Positions 43,377-53,974 of a stretch of 64,000 nucleotides of DNA are shown one piece after another; position 1 is the first letter of the stretch, and each line of letters starts with the position of its first letter. Below the pieces are notes generated by a model. It searched no databases. It was not told where the DNA came from and saw only the letters and a list, made by a program, of their open reading frames with translations. This DNA comes from Pteria penguin (taxonomy: Eukaryota; Mollusca; Bivalvia; Pterioida; Pteriidae): contig CM068584.1 in the NCBI GenBank assembly GCA_035048485.1, positions 57,351,739 to 57,415,738 of the forward strand, given 5' to 3'. The position numbers and the translations under genes were made by a program.

Positions 43377-43450
43377 GTTGGTTGGTTGGTTGATTGGTGT
43401 TTTACGTCGCTTTCAACAATATTTCAGTTATATCGCGACATGGAAGCAGG
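43377..43450 (-). mobile_element. SINE-B 3' fragment
   Basis: GGTTGGTTGATTGGTGTTTT through ATCGCGACATGGAAGCAGGA is the tail of SINE-B on the minus strand. The tRNA-like head is missing. Confidence 0.88.
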
Positions 43451-43561
43451 ATATATTTTAGTAGTACCATTTATGTGTAGATACGATATACAATGAGAGC
43501 TGGTCTTTCCTATATATTTTTAATTGCTCTTTTTATTTGATTCGATTTGTGTTACTTGTGA

Positions 43562-43620
43562 CCGTCACCATATGGGTGGAATATTCCTGGTGCGACGTAA
43601 AACAATAATCTATCTATCTG
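43562..43620 (+). mobile_element. SINE-A 3' tail fragment
   Basis: CCGTCACCATATGGGTGGAA, then GCGACGTAAAACAATAATC and a CTAT repeat; a diverged 3' tail of SINE-A. Confidence 0.7.
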
Positions 43621-43639
43621 GGCGTCCCTAGTGTTTACC

Positions 43640-44731
43640 TCAGCTCGAGCGCATATCTCTTCGTTCCACAGATGGAGCTGTACTCTGTACATAGTCATTT
43701 CGTCCTTGATGTCCTCGGGGTTCTCCCGCACTAGTTGGCGATGTCCCTATATCTGAATGCTGTGCTACACTCTCACCTTGATAGAGCTTACCATTAATAT
43801 ACAGTCTGTCTTTAACCAATCTTGCACGGTTTCCTGCCGCCTTTTGCTGTTTTAGAACGGGATACAAACGCTTCCTTTTCTCTGCGACCACGGTCGGGTA
43901 TTGTTCGTGTATTCCCATACCTGTGCCTTTCAACTTATATGATGATCTTTTAACTTTTTGTAGCTAGCTGTTATATAGGAATCGTGCCACAATCGGCCTG
44001 CTCTTACCACGTTCATGCTTACCGAAGCGATGCACATTACCGAACTCCATATTATCTTCGACTTCTAATTCAAAATAGATGAAATCTCTTAGCAATTGCT
44101 CTGTATCTTCATCTCTGGTTTCCCCTCCTAATCCGGTTATAGTTATAAGTTATTCTTCATAGAGCGGCACTGTAAATCTGTGATTGTTTTCTGTAGGTTT
44201 TCTTTATGCTGATTTAATTCCTGCATATCTGAATCCATTTGTGATATAATTCACTTTTGTTCTGCCACTTTATCCGTTAAGTTGGTTATTTCTGCATTAT
44301 TCTTTTCATAATTGTCAATTTTTGCCGACACAAAATTCACAGAAGATTCGAATGCTGCTGATTTCTTTTCAACAGTTTTTAATCGCCGACCCATTTCACT
44401 CACAGTAACATATAAGTTGCTCAATCGCTTCTCGATGATATCCAATTTATCGAATTTGCTCACTATTTTTTGTAAGAGTTTCGTGTTTTCGCACAACTGT
44501 TTCTTAAGAATAGATACGTCATTTTCACGTTGGGGTAATGGTGTTGATGTCACAGAATGTACTTGTGTATCATGGCCTTCAATAACTGTGTCGGATATAG
44601 GCGGTTTACTATACAACATTTCCCCTTGCGGCACTTAGAATTTCACTGCACACGTTGGTCGAGTTATCGTTCACCTGACCATAGCTCTAGTCACTATCAG
44701 ATTTCTTACGTTTTTGGACTTTATTACCCAT
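43640..44731 (-). pseudogene. L1-like LINE ORF1 protein, decayed
   Basis: The start is probably ATG 44731 (MGNKVQKRKKSDSD, then TAG). A coiled coil of about 90 residues follows (44634-44251; QLCENTKLLQKIVSKFDKLD). An RRM-like centre lies in broken frames about 44200-43950 (DLQCRSMKNN, GLGGETRDEDTEQLLRDFIY, NVHRFGK, RPIVARFLY). The C-terminal domain is at 43933-43640 (GIHEQYPTVVAEKRKRLYPV, NRARLVKDRLYINGKLY). Coiled coil, RRM and CTD in this order define the transposase_22/L1-ORF1p family, an RNA chaperone that trimerises. Several stops and shifts make it inactive. The endonuclease fragment at 41002-41640 is in the expected downstream position. Confidence 0.78.
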
Positions 44732-46192
44732 GTTGATTGAATTAATAGCTTAGAATTCCACATTCGTATCGATATCCCATGGTAAACATCCCATACATAA
44801 ATATATTAAGCAAACTTCCTAAGAAAACTCGCAAAGACAGGCTTTGAAATAGCCAACTCCGGAGCTTCAGAAAACACGTCCGATCAGTTCAAAATCTACT
44901 CACAGTAAATTGTAAATTTTTAAGTTAATTAATAATTTGCATAAATATATAGATAACTTCAAATTCAGATTATCCTTTGCCAATCAAACACATTGTGATA
45001 CAGAATACGCACAGGCACTAATGTACAAATACAACAAGTTGTTGACTAATAAGAAAAGATCAAATGTTTCTGTGTGCAATTATGTGAAATTCAAGGTTAT
45101 AGATCATTGTGGTTATTCCGTTGACAACAATTCTATATTTGCAACACTTAAATTGTACGACCATGATTTTCTTTTCTAAAATGAGACTATGTGAATATCA
45201 AAAACTCATGGAAATAGATTACACACAGATACTGCTTACAGACAATCAAGTACCAATAACAAGAAAGTGTATAAGGTAAACTTACATCATGTTGGATGAT
45301 TTTTAACAAGAAAAATACTCTAAATTCCAAAATTCTGAAGAGCCAACTTTCAATTTCGTTTACCGGAAGTATAAAAAATTTTCTTAGTTCGAAACCAATC
45401 ACGTGACCCATGGTTCCGGAAATTGTGAACCAGTCACAAAAGTTGCTTATTGAACAATATTTCATTTAAATAAAATTTAGAATTGAAAACCAGGTTAAGT
45501 ACTTTTTAAATATAAAAATAATTGATAGGTTTTCACAAAAGTTCATAAGCAATTACACAAAAACAGCGACCAAAATTATTTACGAACATTTAAAGTAAAT
45601 CCAGTAAGCTATTTCAAAATTTGATTAAACTCATACAAAATTACAGCATCTGACGAGAAAATGGTGATGACACATCACAAGTAAAATACTAAATTAATAG
45701 ACTCAAATAAGTTCAATAAAATTCAACGTAAAGCATTCTTATCTGAAAAATACGACCAAGATGAATGAAAAGTTTGACGTTTATTCTTCGAGCGTGGAGT
45801 ATAAAGTGCGCGCTGGAAAACAGACGCGGACGCTTCTTGGTCAAGGTAGGGCCCAATTAAAGACAATTAAATATATAAATGAGCCTCATGTCTTCAAACA
45901 AAGGAAATTACACTGAGTTTAGGTGTGAAAAATACCCATGTACGCCTATATGGCTTGGTTCGGACAATAGAATACTTAGTCCGTTAAGTGATAGTAAATG
46001 AAATTGAACTAACAGAAATAGGAAACATAAAATAATTTAACCTAAAGTTATTTGCCCTGGGCTGTTTGAGATAATTGAATAAAGAATAAGCGTGACACTG
46101 TATACAAAAAAATCTTAACCAGACTAGGCAGTTGAGAAGGAGAAGAAATGGAAAATCTTTACTTTTCACTTAAACACTTGAAATAAAAATTC
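44732..46192. other. AT-rich stretch, no gene recognised
   Basis: Two weak ORFs (44937-45179 plus, 45187-45465 minus) show no domain. A repeat phrase at 45748-45792 matches 42419-42462. Confidence 0.4.
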
Positions 46193-46505
46193 ATTATGTT
46201 GGTGACTTTTTGATATGTTGTCGCGGTAAAAATATGAATCTAATTGAGAGAAAACTACAGCTTTGTCTTAGTGATATATTTCAGTGGTCTATAGAAAACG
46301 GCCTAAAATTTTCGAAAAATAAAATTTCTTGCGTTCATTTCTGCCAAAGTAGGCGAATACATAATGACCATGAACTTTTTATGGATGGTAATAGGATATA
46401 TGTAGTATATGAAGAGAAATTTCTTGGTGTCATATTTGATATACGATTGTCTTTTTCCCGCATATTAAATCTTTAAAAGTCAAATGTTAAAAAGCCTTAG
46501 ATACA
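46193..46505 (+). pseudogene. fragment of an I/Jockey-type LINE reverse transcriptase
   Basis: FLICCRGKNM, ERKLQLCLSDIFQWSIENGL and FLGVIFDIRLSF closely match the RT thumb region of the LINE at 34830-35100. The catalytic box reads YVGD instead of YVDD. A frame slip near 46455 precedes the end. This is a second, older copy of the same family and helps define where bases were lost in the other copy. Confidence 0.85.
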
Positions 46506-46569
46506 GTACAGCCTACGCGGATTACACATTTACCATGCAGCCACCGCGGACAATTTAAAGATAGGATGG

Positions 46570-46598
46570 AAAATCACCGCAACCATTGCGGTGATTTT
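46570..46598. repeat. perfect 13-bp inverted repeat (hairpin), 3-nt loop
   Basis: AAAATCACCGCAA (46570-46582), CCA, TTGCGGTGATTTT (46586-46598), followed by a T run. It resembles a terminator shape, but in a eukaryotic genome this has no such meaning by itself. Confidence 0.85.
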
Positions 46599-46599
46599 T

Positions 46600-47060
46600 T
46601 TTTTTGCGGCGACCCACTGCCATCTCCCTCGCCGAATGCCAATACAATCGTCCTGTCTCAAACTCAATCTAACAGATACCAAGCCCCGTATTGAAACCAT
46701 CACAATCCCCCCTCCCCCTCCCGACCAGCCGCAATCGTCGAATCCCGTACTAAAGTCGTCGCGACCCATCGCAATCGCTTGGCTTTGTATTACATATATT
46801 ATAATTTGGGCAATAATATTAGCATCCTCTCGTGTTATGTATATGTCGTTAATTGTAATTCGCATCCTGACTTTTTACAGTGTTAATAAATGTCAAAGAC
46901 ATACGTACATTTGTACTATATGAAGTATGTTTGTTTGTCTGCATATGTTTATTTAATAAGTGCCACTTTTTTCATATTTTTCACTTTTTTTCATAAACTT
47001 GAAATGTGAGAGCTTATGTAGATAAGATCATTTATGTATTTTCAGGAAAAGTGGGGAGAG
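46600..47060. other. spacer with a C-rich patch
   Basis: 46610-46760 is GC-richer than its surroundings (CCCCCCTCCCCCTCCCG); both strands are open there without a recognisable protein. Confidence 0.35.
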
Positions 47061-47340
47061 TTTGTTTGTTTGTTTGATTATTGTTTTACGTCACTCCACG
47101 ATTATTTCACGTATATGGTGACGGCATCTGCCTGATGCATTGCATACAAATTTAGACCTTTGCAACGGACCCACCCGAAGCAGTGAGGGATCTTTTACGT
47201 GCCACGCCTACCGTGACACGGGACCTCGGTTTTTACTGTCTCATCCGAAAGACAGAACACCGGTGTGCCCCGGGCGGGAGTCGAACCCGCGACCTCTCGA
47301 TCACGAGCCGAGCACCTTATCCACTAGGCCACACCGGCTT
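47061..47340 (-). mobile_element. SINE-A copy, full length
   Basis: The minus-strand head AAGCCGGTGTGGCCTAGTGG with box B GGGTTCGACTCCC, SINE-A body and tail. A perfect 15-bp target-site duplication GAAAAGTGGGGAGAG lies at about 47046-47060 and 47341-47355. Confidence 0.93.
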
Positions 47341-47629
47341 GAAAAGTGGGGAGAGGGATTTCGCCATCTATACATGTTAGTAGGACCCTATCGATAAATA
47401 GCACCGTTTTCTATATTTTTATCTTATCTCAACTGGGATAATACACTTAAAATAAAGATACTATGTAGAAAATATCATCTAAGTATTTCCAGGAAAAGAA
47501 GGGGGGGGGGGGTTTCGCGTCATATCTGTTAGTAGACCCTCTGCTGATAAATGTGTTCTGTAATTTTCATCTTATCCCAAATTTATGTATTTCGATCTTT
47601 AACCTTGTTACGAACTTTTCTCATTACAA

Positions 47630-47875
47630 AAACTAACTTGGGTAGCGTGCTAAACTCTGGGCCGAAATACGTATTTCCCGCGTTCAATCAAACAGGCGGT
47701 ACGTTGGTGTCATGTCTCTTGGTTAAGACTAGAATCCCCGAGGCACCATGTTAAGTTGAAAGTAGATTTTTTTTTCTCGTCCATTTCTCGTTGCTTTTAA
47801 CAGATCTTTGTGTAAGTCTCTAATTTTGCCCAAATGCATTAGGCAGATGCCGTTCCCATTAACGTATTATACGTC
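47630..47875 (+). mobile_element. strongly diverged SINE-A copy
   Basis: GGTGTCATGTCTCTTGGTTA, CCCCGAGGCACCATGTTAAG and TTAGGCAGATGCCGTTCCCA follow the SINE-A body in order on the plus strand, preceded by a decayed head. An old insertion. Confidence 0.6.
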
Positions 47876-48004
47876 CCCATCTTGGTATCGAAATACGAAA
47901 TTCCAAATTTCTGTGTGTGTGGTTTTTTTTTTATTTATTTAATTTATTTGTGTATAATTTTAATTCTATAATCAGTAATATTTGCCAGTTCATATGTTGT
48001 TATG

Positions 48005-48178
48005 GTTGGTTGGTTGATTGGTGTTTTACGTCGCTTTCAACAATATTTCAGTTATATCGCGACATGGAAGCAGGAGGTTACCAACCTCTTAAACATAGTG
48101 GCGCAACCCGGGAATCGAACCCGGATCGTCGGCGCCGCAAGCCAAGCGCTTAACCACTACACCAAGCCTGCCCCATAT
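48005..48178 (-). mobile_element. SINE-B copy, full length
   Basis: Has SINE-B head with intact box B (complement of GGGAATCGAACCCGG), body and tail. A 13-bp target-site duplication ATATGTTGTTATG lies at 47992-48004 and 48179-48191. Confidence 0.95.
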
Positions 48179-48262
48179 ATATGTTGTTATGAGCAATGCG
48201 CACGCGCCAACGTGAAATTAGGCAGAGGGCTAACTGAAGTGCATTAACCAATCGCATGGATA

Positions 48263-48339
48263 CTGATTTTTCATTGGTCAATGACTCAGGATACTGAGCT
48301 GTAATAAAAAGCAACCAATTATAGAAAATGAAAAATCAG
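48263..48339. repeat. 13-bp perfect inverted pair upstream of the Tc1-type gene
   Basis: CTGATTTTTCATT (48263-48275) and AATGAAAAATCAG (48327-48339). Possibly part of the 5' terminal region of the Tc1/mariner element, though no partner was found beyond 50100. Confidence 0.5.
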
Positions 48340-49153
48340 ATAGTGTAATGAACAGAACCCGTTAAAATGGATTCACTTTCCATTAAATTAGACATCGCAC
48401 GGCACAGTCGTTCTAGCAAAACAAATACGGAAATCAGAAATGCTCCTGCAAGAGACGCATATAATGTGTTCTGCTTTACATTCTATTACTGGATTAGGCA
48501 GATCAACAGAAGAGAGTTGACTAGAAAACTTCATGATGAAACAGTAACTTTTAAAAGTGTGTCTGAAAGGGACATTGACTTTATACGGAATATAATGGAA
48601 GTAGACCCAACTACTTCGAGCAGGGACGTCCACGAAAATCTTTTGGAAGATGGTGCCACAATTACTCTGTCAACAATAAAACGGGCCATCGGTGTCGCGG
48701 GATTTACAGCATCCACTCACAGATATGTCCAGCTGATACGAGATGCAAATAAACAAAAAAGAGTATATTTTTGTCGAAATTTGATTTACTCGGATGACAA
48801 TTTCCATATTGTTATCTTTTCGGATGAGTGTTCTATTCAACTCCATAACAACAGTGCTGTATGTTATAGACCTTTGAACTCTCTTAGAGTAAATATTCCC
48901 AAACCTAAGCACCCCTTAAAACTTCATGGTTGGGCAGCCAGCAGTAGATGTCCATCCAAGATCTTTGATGGAATTATGGAGAAAGTGTTCTTCACAGAGA
49001 GAATACTTAAGGACAATTTATTCCCGTATACAACTGAAATTTAGACATGGTCATCGGTTTCAACAAGATAATGACCCCAAACACAAATCAAAGACGGCAA
49101 AAGAATTCATGGAAAGAAACAAAATCAACTGGTGGTCAAGCTGGCCATCTGGT

Positions 49154-49617
49154 ACGTGTCATCATTTATCATTGTATTTGTTAATGGAATGAATTTCAGA
49201 AAATAAAACACATTTTAATATTCTTTTGGGTCACTGTAACGCTTATAGTGAAGACATTTTGTGATAGCATTGCATGGGAATTTAGACTTAATTTACACAA
49301 CAGACACACCACATCTTTTTACTTTCTCAACTGCAAAACAAGACACTAGCAAGTCGCCGATGGGTTAGAACCCGGAACCTTTCAGCGTGGTCCAGCGCAT
49401 TACTGAATGATGTATGGGCTCCCCTGTACTCATCCTGGCGCAGATCCACAACTTTTGTCGAGAGAGATCCATCCCAACGAATTCCAATAATTAATGTGAA
49501 CCAAGATGAGTAAACGTAATTATTTTACATGGAAAAATAAAAAGTGCTTTTCGGTGAATCTCAGGGTGAGGACAGACCACCAGTCCACCATCTACTACAG
49601 ACATAGCATTTCTGTCA

Positions 49618-49663
<46 letters not shown>

Positions 49664-49883
49664 TATATACTAGATATCTAAATGCAAGTGCACGTGCATG
49701 GCAACTACATGTATTCTTTGATAGAGTACGGTGAGCAGTGAATACGAAGCATTTGCTTCTGAAGTTTGAAGTCAACAACGAAGGACATAATGTGGTGTGT
49801 TTTGAATTATTACAAATTATTATTTGTGATGCTGGAAATATTTTTACACCGTATTTTATATCTCTATCCTTTGCCTTCAGAAA
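49154..49883 (+). other. candidate GT-AG intron in the Tc1/mariner gene
   Basis: Donor GTACGT, acceptor CCTTTGCCTTCAG. It contains a decayed tRNA-like segment on the minus strand (about 49350-49420; box B-like GGTTCCGGGTTCTAACCC), probably a SINE remnant, and a microsatellite at 49621-49669. Tc1/mariner transposases are usually intronless, so an insertion that by chance fits splice rules must also be considered. Confidence 0.55.
49621..49669. repeat. (TTA)n(TA)n microsatellite
   Basis: Nine TTA units, then a TA run. Confidence 0.95.
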
Positions 49884-50107
49884 GTCCTGAATTGAATCCC
49901 ACCGAAATGATATGGAGTGAAATGAAAACGAGTATTTCAAAGGCAAAACCCAAAACCAAACAAGAGCTTGAAAACGCAATTCAAACCTTCTGGTGCACAG
50001 TGACTAGAAAAATACAACAGGTATATTGACCATCTGTATAAAATCATTCCTATTTGCGTCTTGTTGGGTGGACAAGCGACCGGTGTCATTCCAGATACTG
50101 TGTTTCG

Positions 50108-50535
50108 GGTATCCTCGAGAGGGAAAAGCATCCAAATTTTCGAAGAAAAATTAACCAGTGATCCCAGCGCGCCTTGACAATTTACCAGAGTAATATGCAT
50201 ACACCTATTGAACAGTATCACGGACGTATTCTTAACATACGCACACACAAATAAATAAAACTTCCTGTGGTACATGTATATATTCACTGATAATGTATAA
50301 CACAATGTTTTTTTTCCGAAAGTATGTGGTGCTGGTGACGTTAGAATAAACTGGCACTTGTAGTTAATACTTGTATACATGAAAACAGGAAATTGATGTT
50401 AATAAAACCTGATTAGCTAATCAAAACATGAGTAAAAGATATGCAGAATACAATTTATACAGTGAGTTGCTATTAACTGTAAAGATGTTCTATTATTTGA
50501 TAACAGCTAAGAAAGCTTCATCCAGCTACTAAAGC
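50108..50535. other. spacer, no feature seen
   Basis: No coding or repeat signal recognised. Confidence 0.4.
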
Positions 50536-50539
50536 TCCT

Positions 50540-50745
50540 TTAATGTTTCCTCGACCTGGACAGAGGTGCGTTGAAAATAATATCCTTTTAAATCTTTACT
50601 CTCAGAGTCCAATAGGCGGGACATTCAATCATAAAATGAAATTCATCTTCGACATCAATTTCACATAATGGACAAATTCTTCTGACTAAAGAAACATTTT
50701 TATACCGCCCAGTTTCAATATATAAGCAATGGGCAGGAATCTACA
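50540..50745 (-). pseudogene. C-terminal zinc-binding end of a LINE ORF2 protein
   Basis: On the minus strand: IPAHCLYIETGRYKNV, RRICPLCEIDVEDEFHFMIE, CPAYWTLRVKI, then a stop. The pattern RxCxxC...VEDExHFxxxCPxY is the Cys/His module at the extreme C-terminus of many invertebrate LINE reverse transcriptases. Only this end is present. Confidence 0.75.
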
Positions 50746-51368
50746 TATATATATATATCTTATCAAAGTGTGACCGGGATATAAGACAATTGATAACTGG
50801 TAAAGGTATTGATAAACTCTGTAAAAAGTAAGAACTAGTCGATTTATCTGGAGCACAAGCAATATCCGTCCTACACAGAATGCTGTACAATGCGCATGCG
50901 CTGTCTGTCACATTCGTGTTGCAGCTTGTCCTTACTACATGGTTGGTCGCCACTACACCCCCCCCCTTTTTTTATTTTGGCGGGCCTAAGGTTCCTTTTA
51001 ACCAACTCTAATTTTAAATCTAAGAAAGGCCAACGGGCCAAGTGCATAATCTCTAACGAATGGGGCCCAACAAAAATCTAAATCTCAACGGGGAAATAAC
51101 TCGTTTAGGCCGAATATATATACATGTTTCCTTGGGATAGGGACTTAACCCCCCCCCCCCCTTCCACTACTGGCGGAGGACAGATCCCTCCTCCACCAAG
51201 GAGGGACCTATAATCTGCCAGGCCATTCAAGAATGTTGCCCGGCAAACCTCTGCAAATGATCGGTCGGTGGCTTTCGCCATCTCGTCTCGTCGCCAGTAA
51301 AGTGGAACCGGGTTATAAGACAATTGAATTATATGGAACGCCACCACTGTCATTACAATGCAAATAAA
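50746..51368. other. spacer with C-rich runs
   Basis: Poly-C runs near 50959 and 51150-51161 are likely to be hard to sequence. No gene recognised. Confidence 0.4.
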
Positions 51369-51632
51369 TCAATATATGGTGTGATAACTTCAATATATAG
51401 CGTGATAACTTCAATATATGGTGTGGTGACATCAATATATGATGTGGTGACATCAATACATGATGTGATAACTTTAATATATGATGTGGTGACAACAATA
51501 TATGGTGTTGTGACATCAATATATGGTGTTGTGACATCAATATATTGTATGATAACTTCATGATGTGGTGACAACAATATATGGTGTGTTGACATCAATA
51601 TATGATGTGATAATTTCAATATATTATGTAAC
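51369..51632. repeat. 21-bp minisatellite, about 12.5 copies
   Basis: The consensus is TCAATATATGGTGTGGTGACA, with an alternative second half (GTGATAACT). One unit near 51560 has lost about 7 bp. Because 21 is a multiple of three, long frames without stops run through both strands (Ile-Tyr-Gly-Val-type repeats one way, His-His-Ile-Leu the other). Confidence 0.95.
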
Positions 51633-52039
51633 ATTGATATATTTAAATAATTGTTTATTTAATGCTGGATACAAACGTCTTATTGACCCAAAATTCAAAC
51701 CTTCTCTGAGCAAGATTTTGAATATTTAAGTGAAAGTCAAAATAGAAAACATGCTGATCAAATGCAACTTATCAGAATTTATTGATATTTTTAATCGTGA
51801 GAAAATAACACCGGATATTATGTCTAATTGTCGGCGTATGACTTTTTATGTATGGGAATCTCTGGTAAAGGGAAAATAATGGAATTGAGCAGAGAGCCTA
51901 AAATTTTTCTACTCGATCGACTTGCGCGCGGGAATTCATTTTTCCAAAACCAACGCTAGAGGCGCGTTTTGACTTGGAATTCACAGTTCCTGATGCCAGC
52001 AAGATGCTTGACGTTTTCTAAAGTACTATCTTTCGAAGA
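51633..52039. other. spacer, no gene recognised
   Basis: GC rises around 51920-52000 (GACTTGCGCGCGGGAATTC), perhaps a promoter or repeat edge. Confidence 0.35.
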
Positions 52040-52180
52040 ATGAGAATATATGGTTTGAGTCGAAGCAGTTTCTTCGACATCAGTGATGCTGATTTAGACG
52101 AGTTAGTTTCAGAGATAGTAAAAGAGTTTCCAAGGTCAGGCGAAATTATAATTCAAGGAATTATAAAAGAAAAAGTAAAG
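52040..52180 (+). pseudogene. N-terminal exon of an integrase-core-type gene (fragment)
   Basis: 47 codons: MRIYGLSRSSFFDISDADLD, then VSEIVKEFPRSGEIIIQGII, followed by GTATAA, a possible donor. The phrase YGLS...ISDxDLDxLV..I...FPxxGE is the start of a family of uncharacterised integrase-catalytic-core proteins frequent in bivalves and fish, where a helix-turn-helix precedes it. No catalytic core was found downstream. A TE-derived or orphan exon. Confidence 0.5.
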
Positions 52181-52426
52181 GTATAAAGCAACGTGAAAAA
52201 GGAAATTATAACCAAGTGTTGCAGCTCGCTGGGACTCAAGTCCGAAGAGCTTATGTTATACTGTTACGTGTTCCCTAACGACTATCGATACGACGTCGTC
52301 AATTGTGGAAAGTCAGGTTATGTAAAAAAAAAAAAAACGAATTGGATTACGAAAATGTTTTGTTTAAGAGAGATGTCATACTTCACTTGTGCATTGCTTG
52401 TGACAAGAACCTTTATTTGATACCAT

Positions 52427-52640
52427 AACCTATCCCCCCATGACCTTGGCCATGGACGTTCATCTCCCTTAACCTTTGCTGTAACTTTTGAATGATAAGT
52501 AACAGGGCTTTTATATTTCCAAGACTATATTCTTAACTTGGTCATAAAATCGAATTTGGTCAAAATTACAAATGCCAATACATCTTTGTTGTCTGTTGAC
52601 AAATCTGATGTCTCCTCTTTGCATTTTTGTTGCAAGGGGA
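52427..52640. repeat. dispersed repeat copy (CTTTGACCT-type family)
   Basis: TGACCTTGGCCATGGACGTT and TAACTTTTGAATGATAAGTA, then CAGGGCTTTTATATTTCCA, match the family at 15891-16225. Non-coding. Confidence 0.45.
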
Positions 52641-53444
52641 AAATAAGGTTATTCTAGACCAATTTAGTTCCTTAGAATCAATGTGACCAAGATGAGTTTT
52701 ATAATGCAAGTGCGACTACATCCATTTTGAGTAACATTGTCCAAGGGTCAAGCGCACGCACTAAGCCACACTATACATGTATACCATTCAGAACCTAGGT
52801 TCTAAAATGAATTTGGTTTTTTATCTTGTAAATATATGTACATTGGAGTTACTCAAACACTTGTTTACAGACGAACAATTTATGTTTAACAAGATAGATT
52901 ATACAAAGCGGTAAACTTACTTTTGAGGTTGTAACTCCGAAAACAATTAGTGTGTGTAAGTATGCAAATTGACTATTATCATACAGTATTAGTGTTATTG
53001 TCACATTCATATCGTCGATGTATTATTAAATTGTCGTAAGTCGGTTTTTGGAGAGACAATTTTATTGCAATTGTGGAATCTGCAATGCTTAATCCATGTT
53101 CTGTCAAAATGTCGTATCTCTGGGTCAATTGGAAAGCGAGGTATCGACTATGATAAAAAGCGTATGTCTATTAGGTGCACACGGTTACGGTCAGAAGAAA
53201 ACCCTTTGATAGTAAGGAATACACATAAATATATGTTGTTAGCTATCACTGCTCCTAGTTATTAATGGGCACACACATTTTTGTACTTTATTATTTAGTA
53301 TAAAACTTTTCATTGATTGCTTTTAATCGTGTTTCAAAACAAGGAAAATAATGGTGTGCATGAAGTCATACATTAAAAAAAAATGATTTAATGGATATAA
53401 TATTCTGACTTTATACATCACTGTTATTATGATTATTTTTCTAG
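52641..53444. other. intergenic or intronic stretch
   Basis: No supported gene. A 66-codon frame at 53065-53265 has no recognisable domain. Confidence 0.35.
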
Positions 53445-53692
53445 AACCGCCAGCACTCATAATGTGTAATGCCTGTTTTGAGGCACTGGAAAAAGAGATG
53501 TCGAAAACATGTGAGGAAATATCTAGAATTTCAAAGGAATCAAAAAATCTAATTATGTTAATGTGTAGATGTACTGACAATGTCCATAGCCATGTAATCT
53601 TTAAAACACTCAGATTTAAGCTACTGCAAAGCATTGTACTAATCTCTGAATTCAAAATGCATTCCACTTTTGATTACTCAAAAATCCTGTAA
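53445..53692 (+). other. exon-like ORF (unassigned)
   Basis: A strong acceptor (TGATTATTTTTCTAG) leads into an open frame ending at a stop at 53692. The protein text ALIMCNACFEALEKEMSKTC, then SRISKESKNLIMLMCRCTD, has a charged helical start with spaced Cys; family unknown. It may share a transcript with the following exon-like block. Confidence 0.35.
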
Positions 53693-53974
53693 CTAAAATT
53701 TATCCATTTCCATTACTTTACATATATGTTTATTATATTTTCTGTTTACAAGTCTAAATCCATACGTCACATGTTGTATAACTTGAACTGTTTTACCTGG
53801 AACTCAAGTTGTTGTGAGCCACCCTTACACAAATGGTCAGCAAGATTTGGTATATATACTATTACTGAAAGATATGGATGGAAATACCGATTATAACAGT
53901 AGAAAGAAAAGTGTTTTAAGTATGCTATATAACTTTTTTAATTAACAGATTGAATTATTAATTTTTACTTTCAG

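Larger units (their letters stand above)
48367..50107 (+). pseudogene. Tc1/mariner-type transposase with an intron-like gap
   Basis: From ATG 48367: a HTH region (ERDIDFIRNIMEVDPTTSSR, ITLSTIKRAIGVAGF), first catalytic Asp in IVIFSDECSIQ, the WxxxS.R.PSKIFDGIM block, second Asp in HRFQQDNDPKHKS, and third acidic residue in SPELNPTEMIW. Between WWSSWPS and the last block lies 49154-49883, which starts GTACGT, ends TTGCCTTCAG and is phase-compatible (phase 1), so it reads as a 730-bp intron. With it removed, 35 residues separate the last two catalytic residues. Breaks: a lost base near 49043 and another near 50025; the C-terminus (DHLYKIIPICVLLGGQATG) continues to about 50107. Cut-and-paste transposase; terminal repeats not identified. 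Confidence 0.8.

Noticed and set aside
46570..46610. Rho-independent terminator shape (hairpin plus T run)
   Set aside because: The genome is eukaryotic, and no gene ends here. Retained only as an inverted repeat.
47497..47515. G-run as a G-quadruplex regulatory site
   Set aside because: It is a single uninterrupted homopolymer with no nearby gene. Homopolymer length is also unreliable here.
51313..51634. Overlapping ORFs on both strands through the 21-bp minisatellite
   Set aside because: Openness is explained by a stop-free unit whose length is a multiple of three. No non-repeat coding sequence flanks them.
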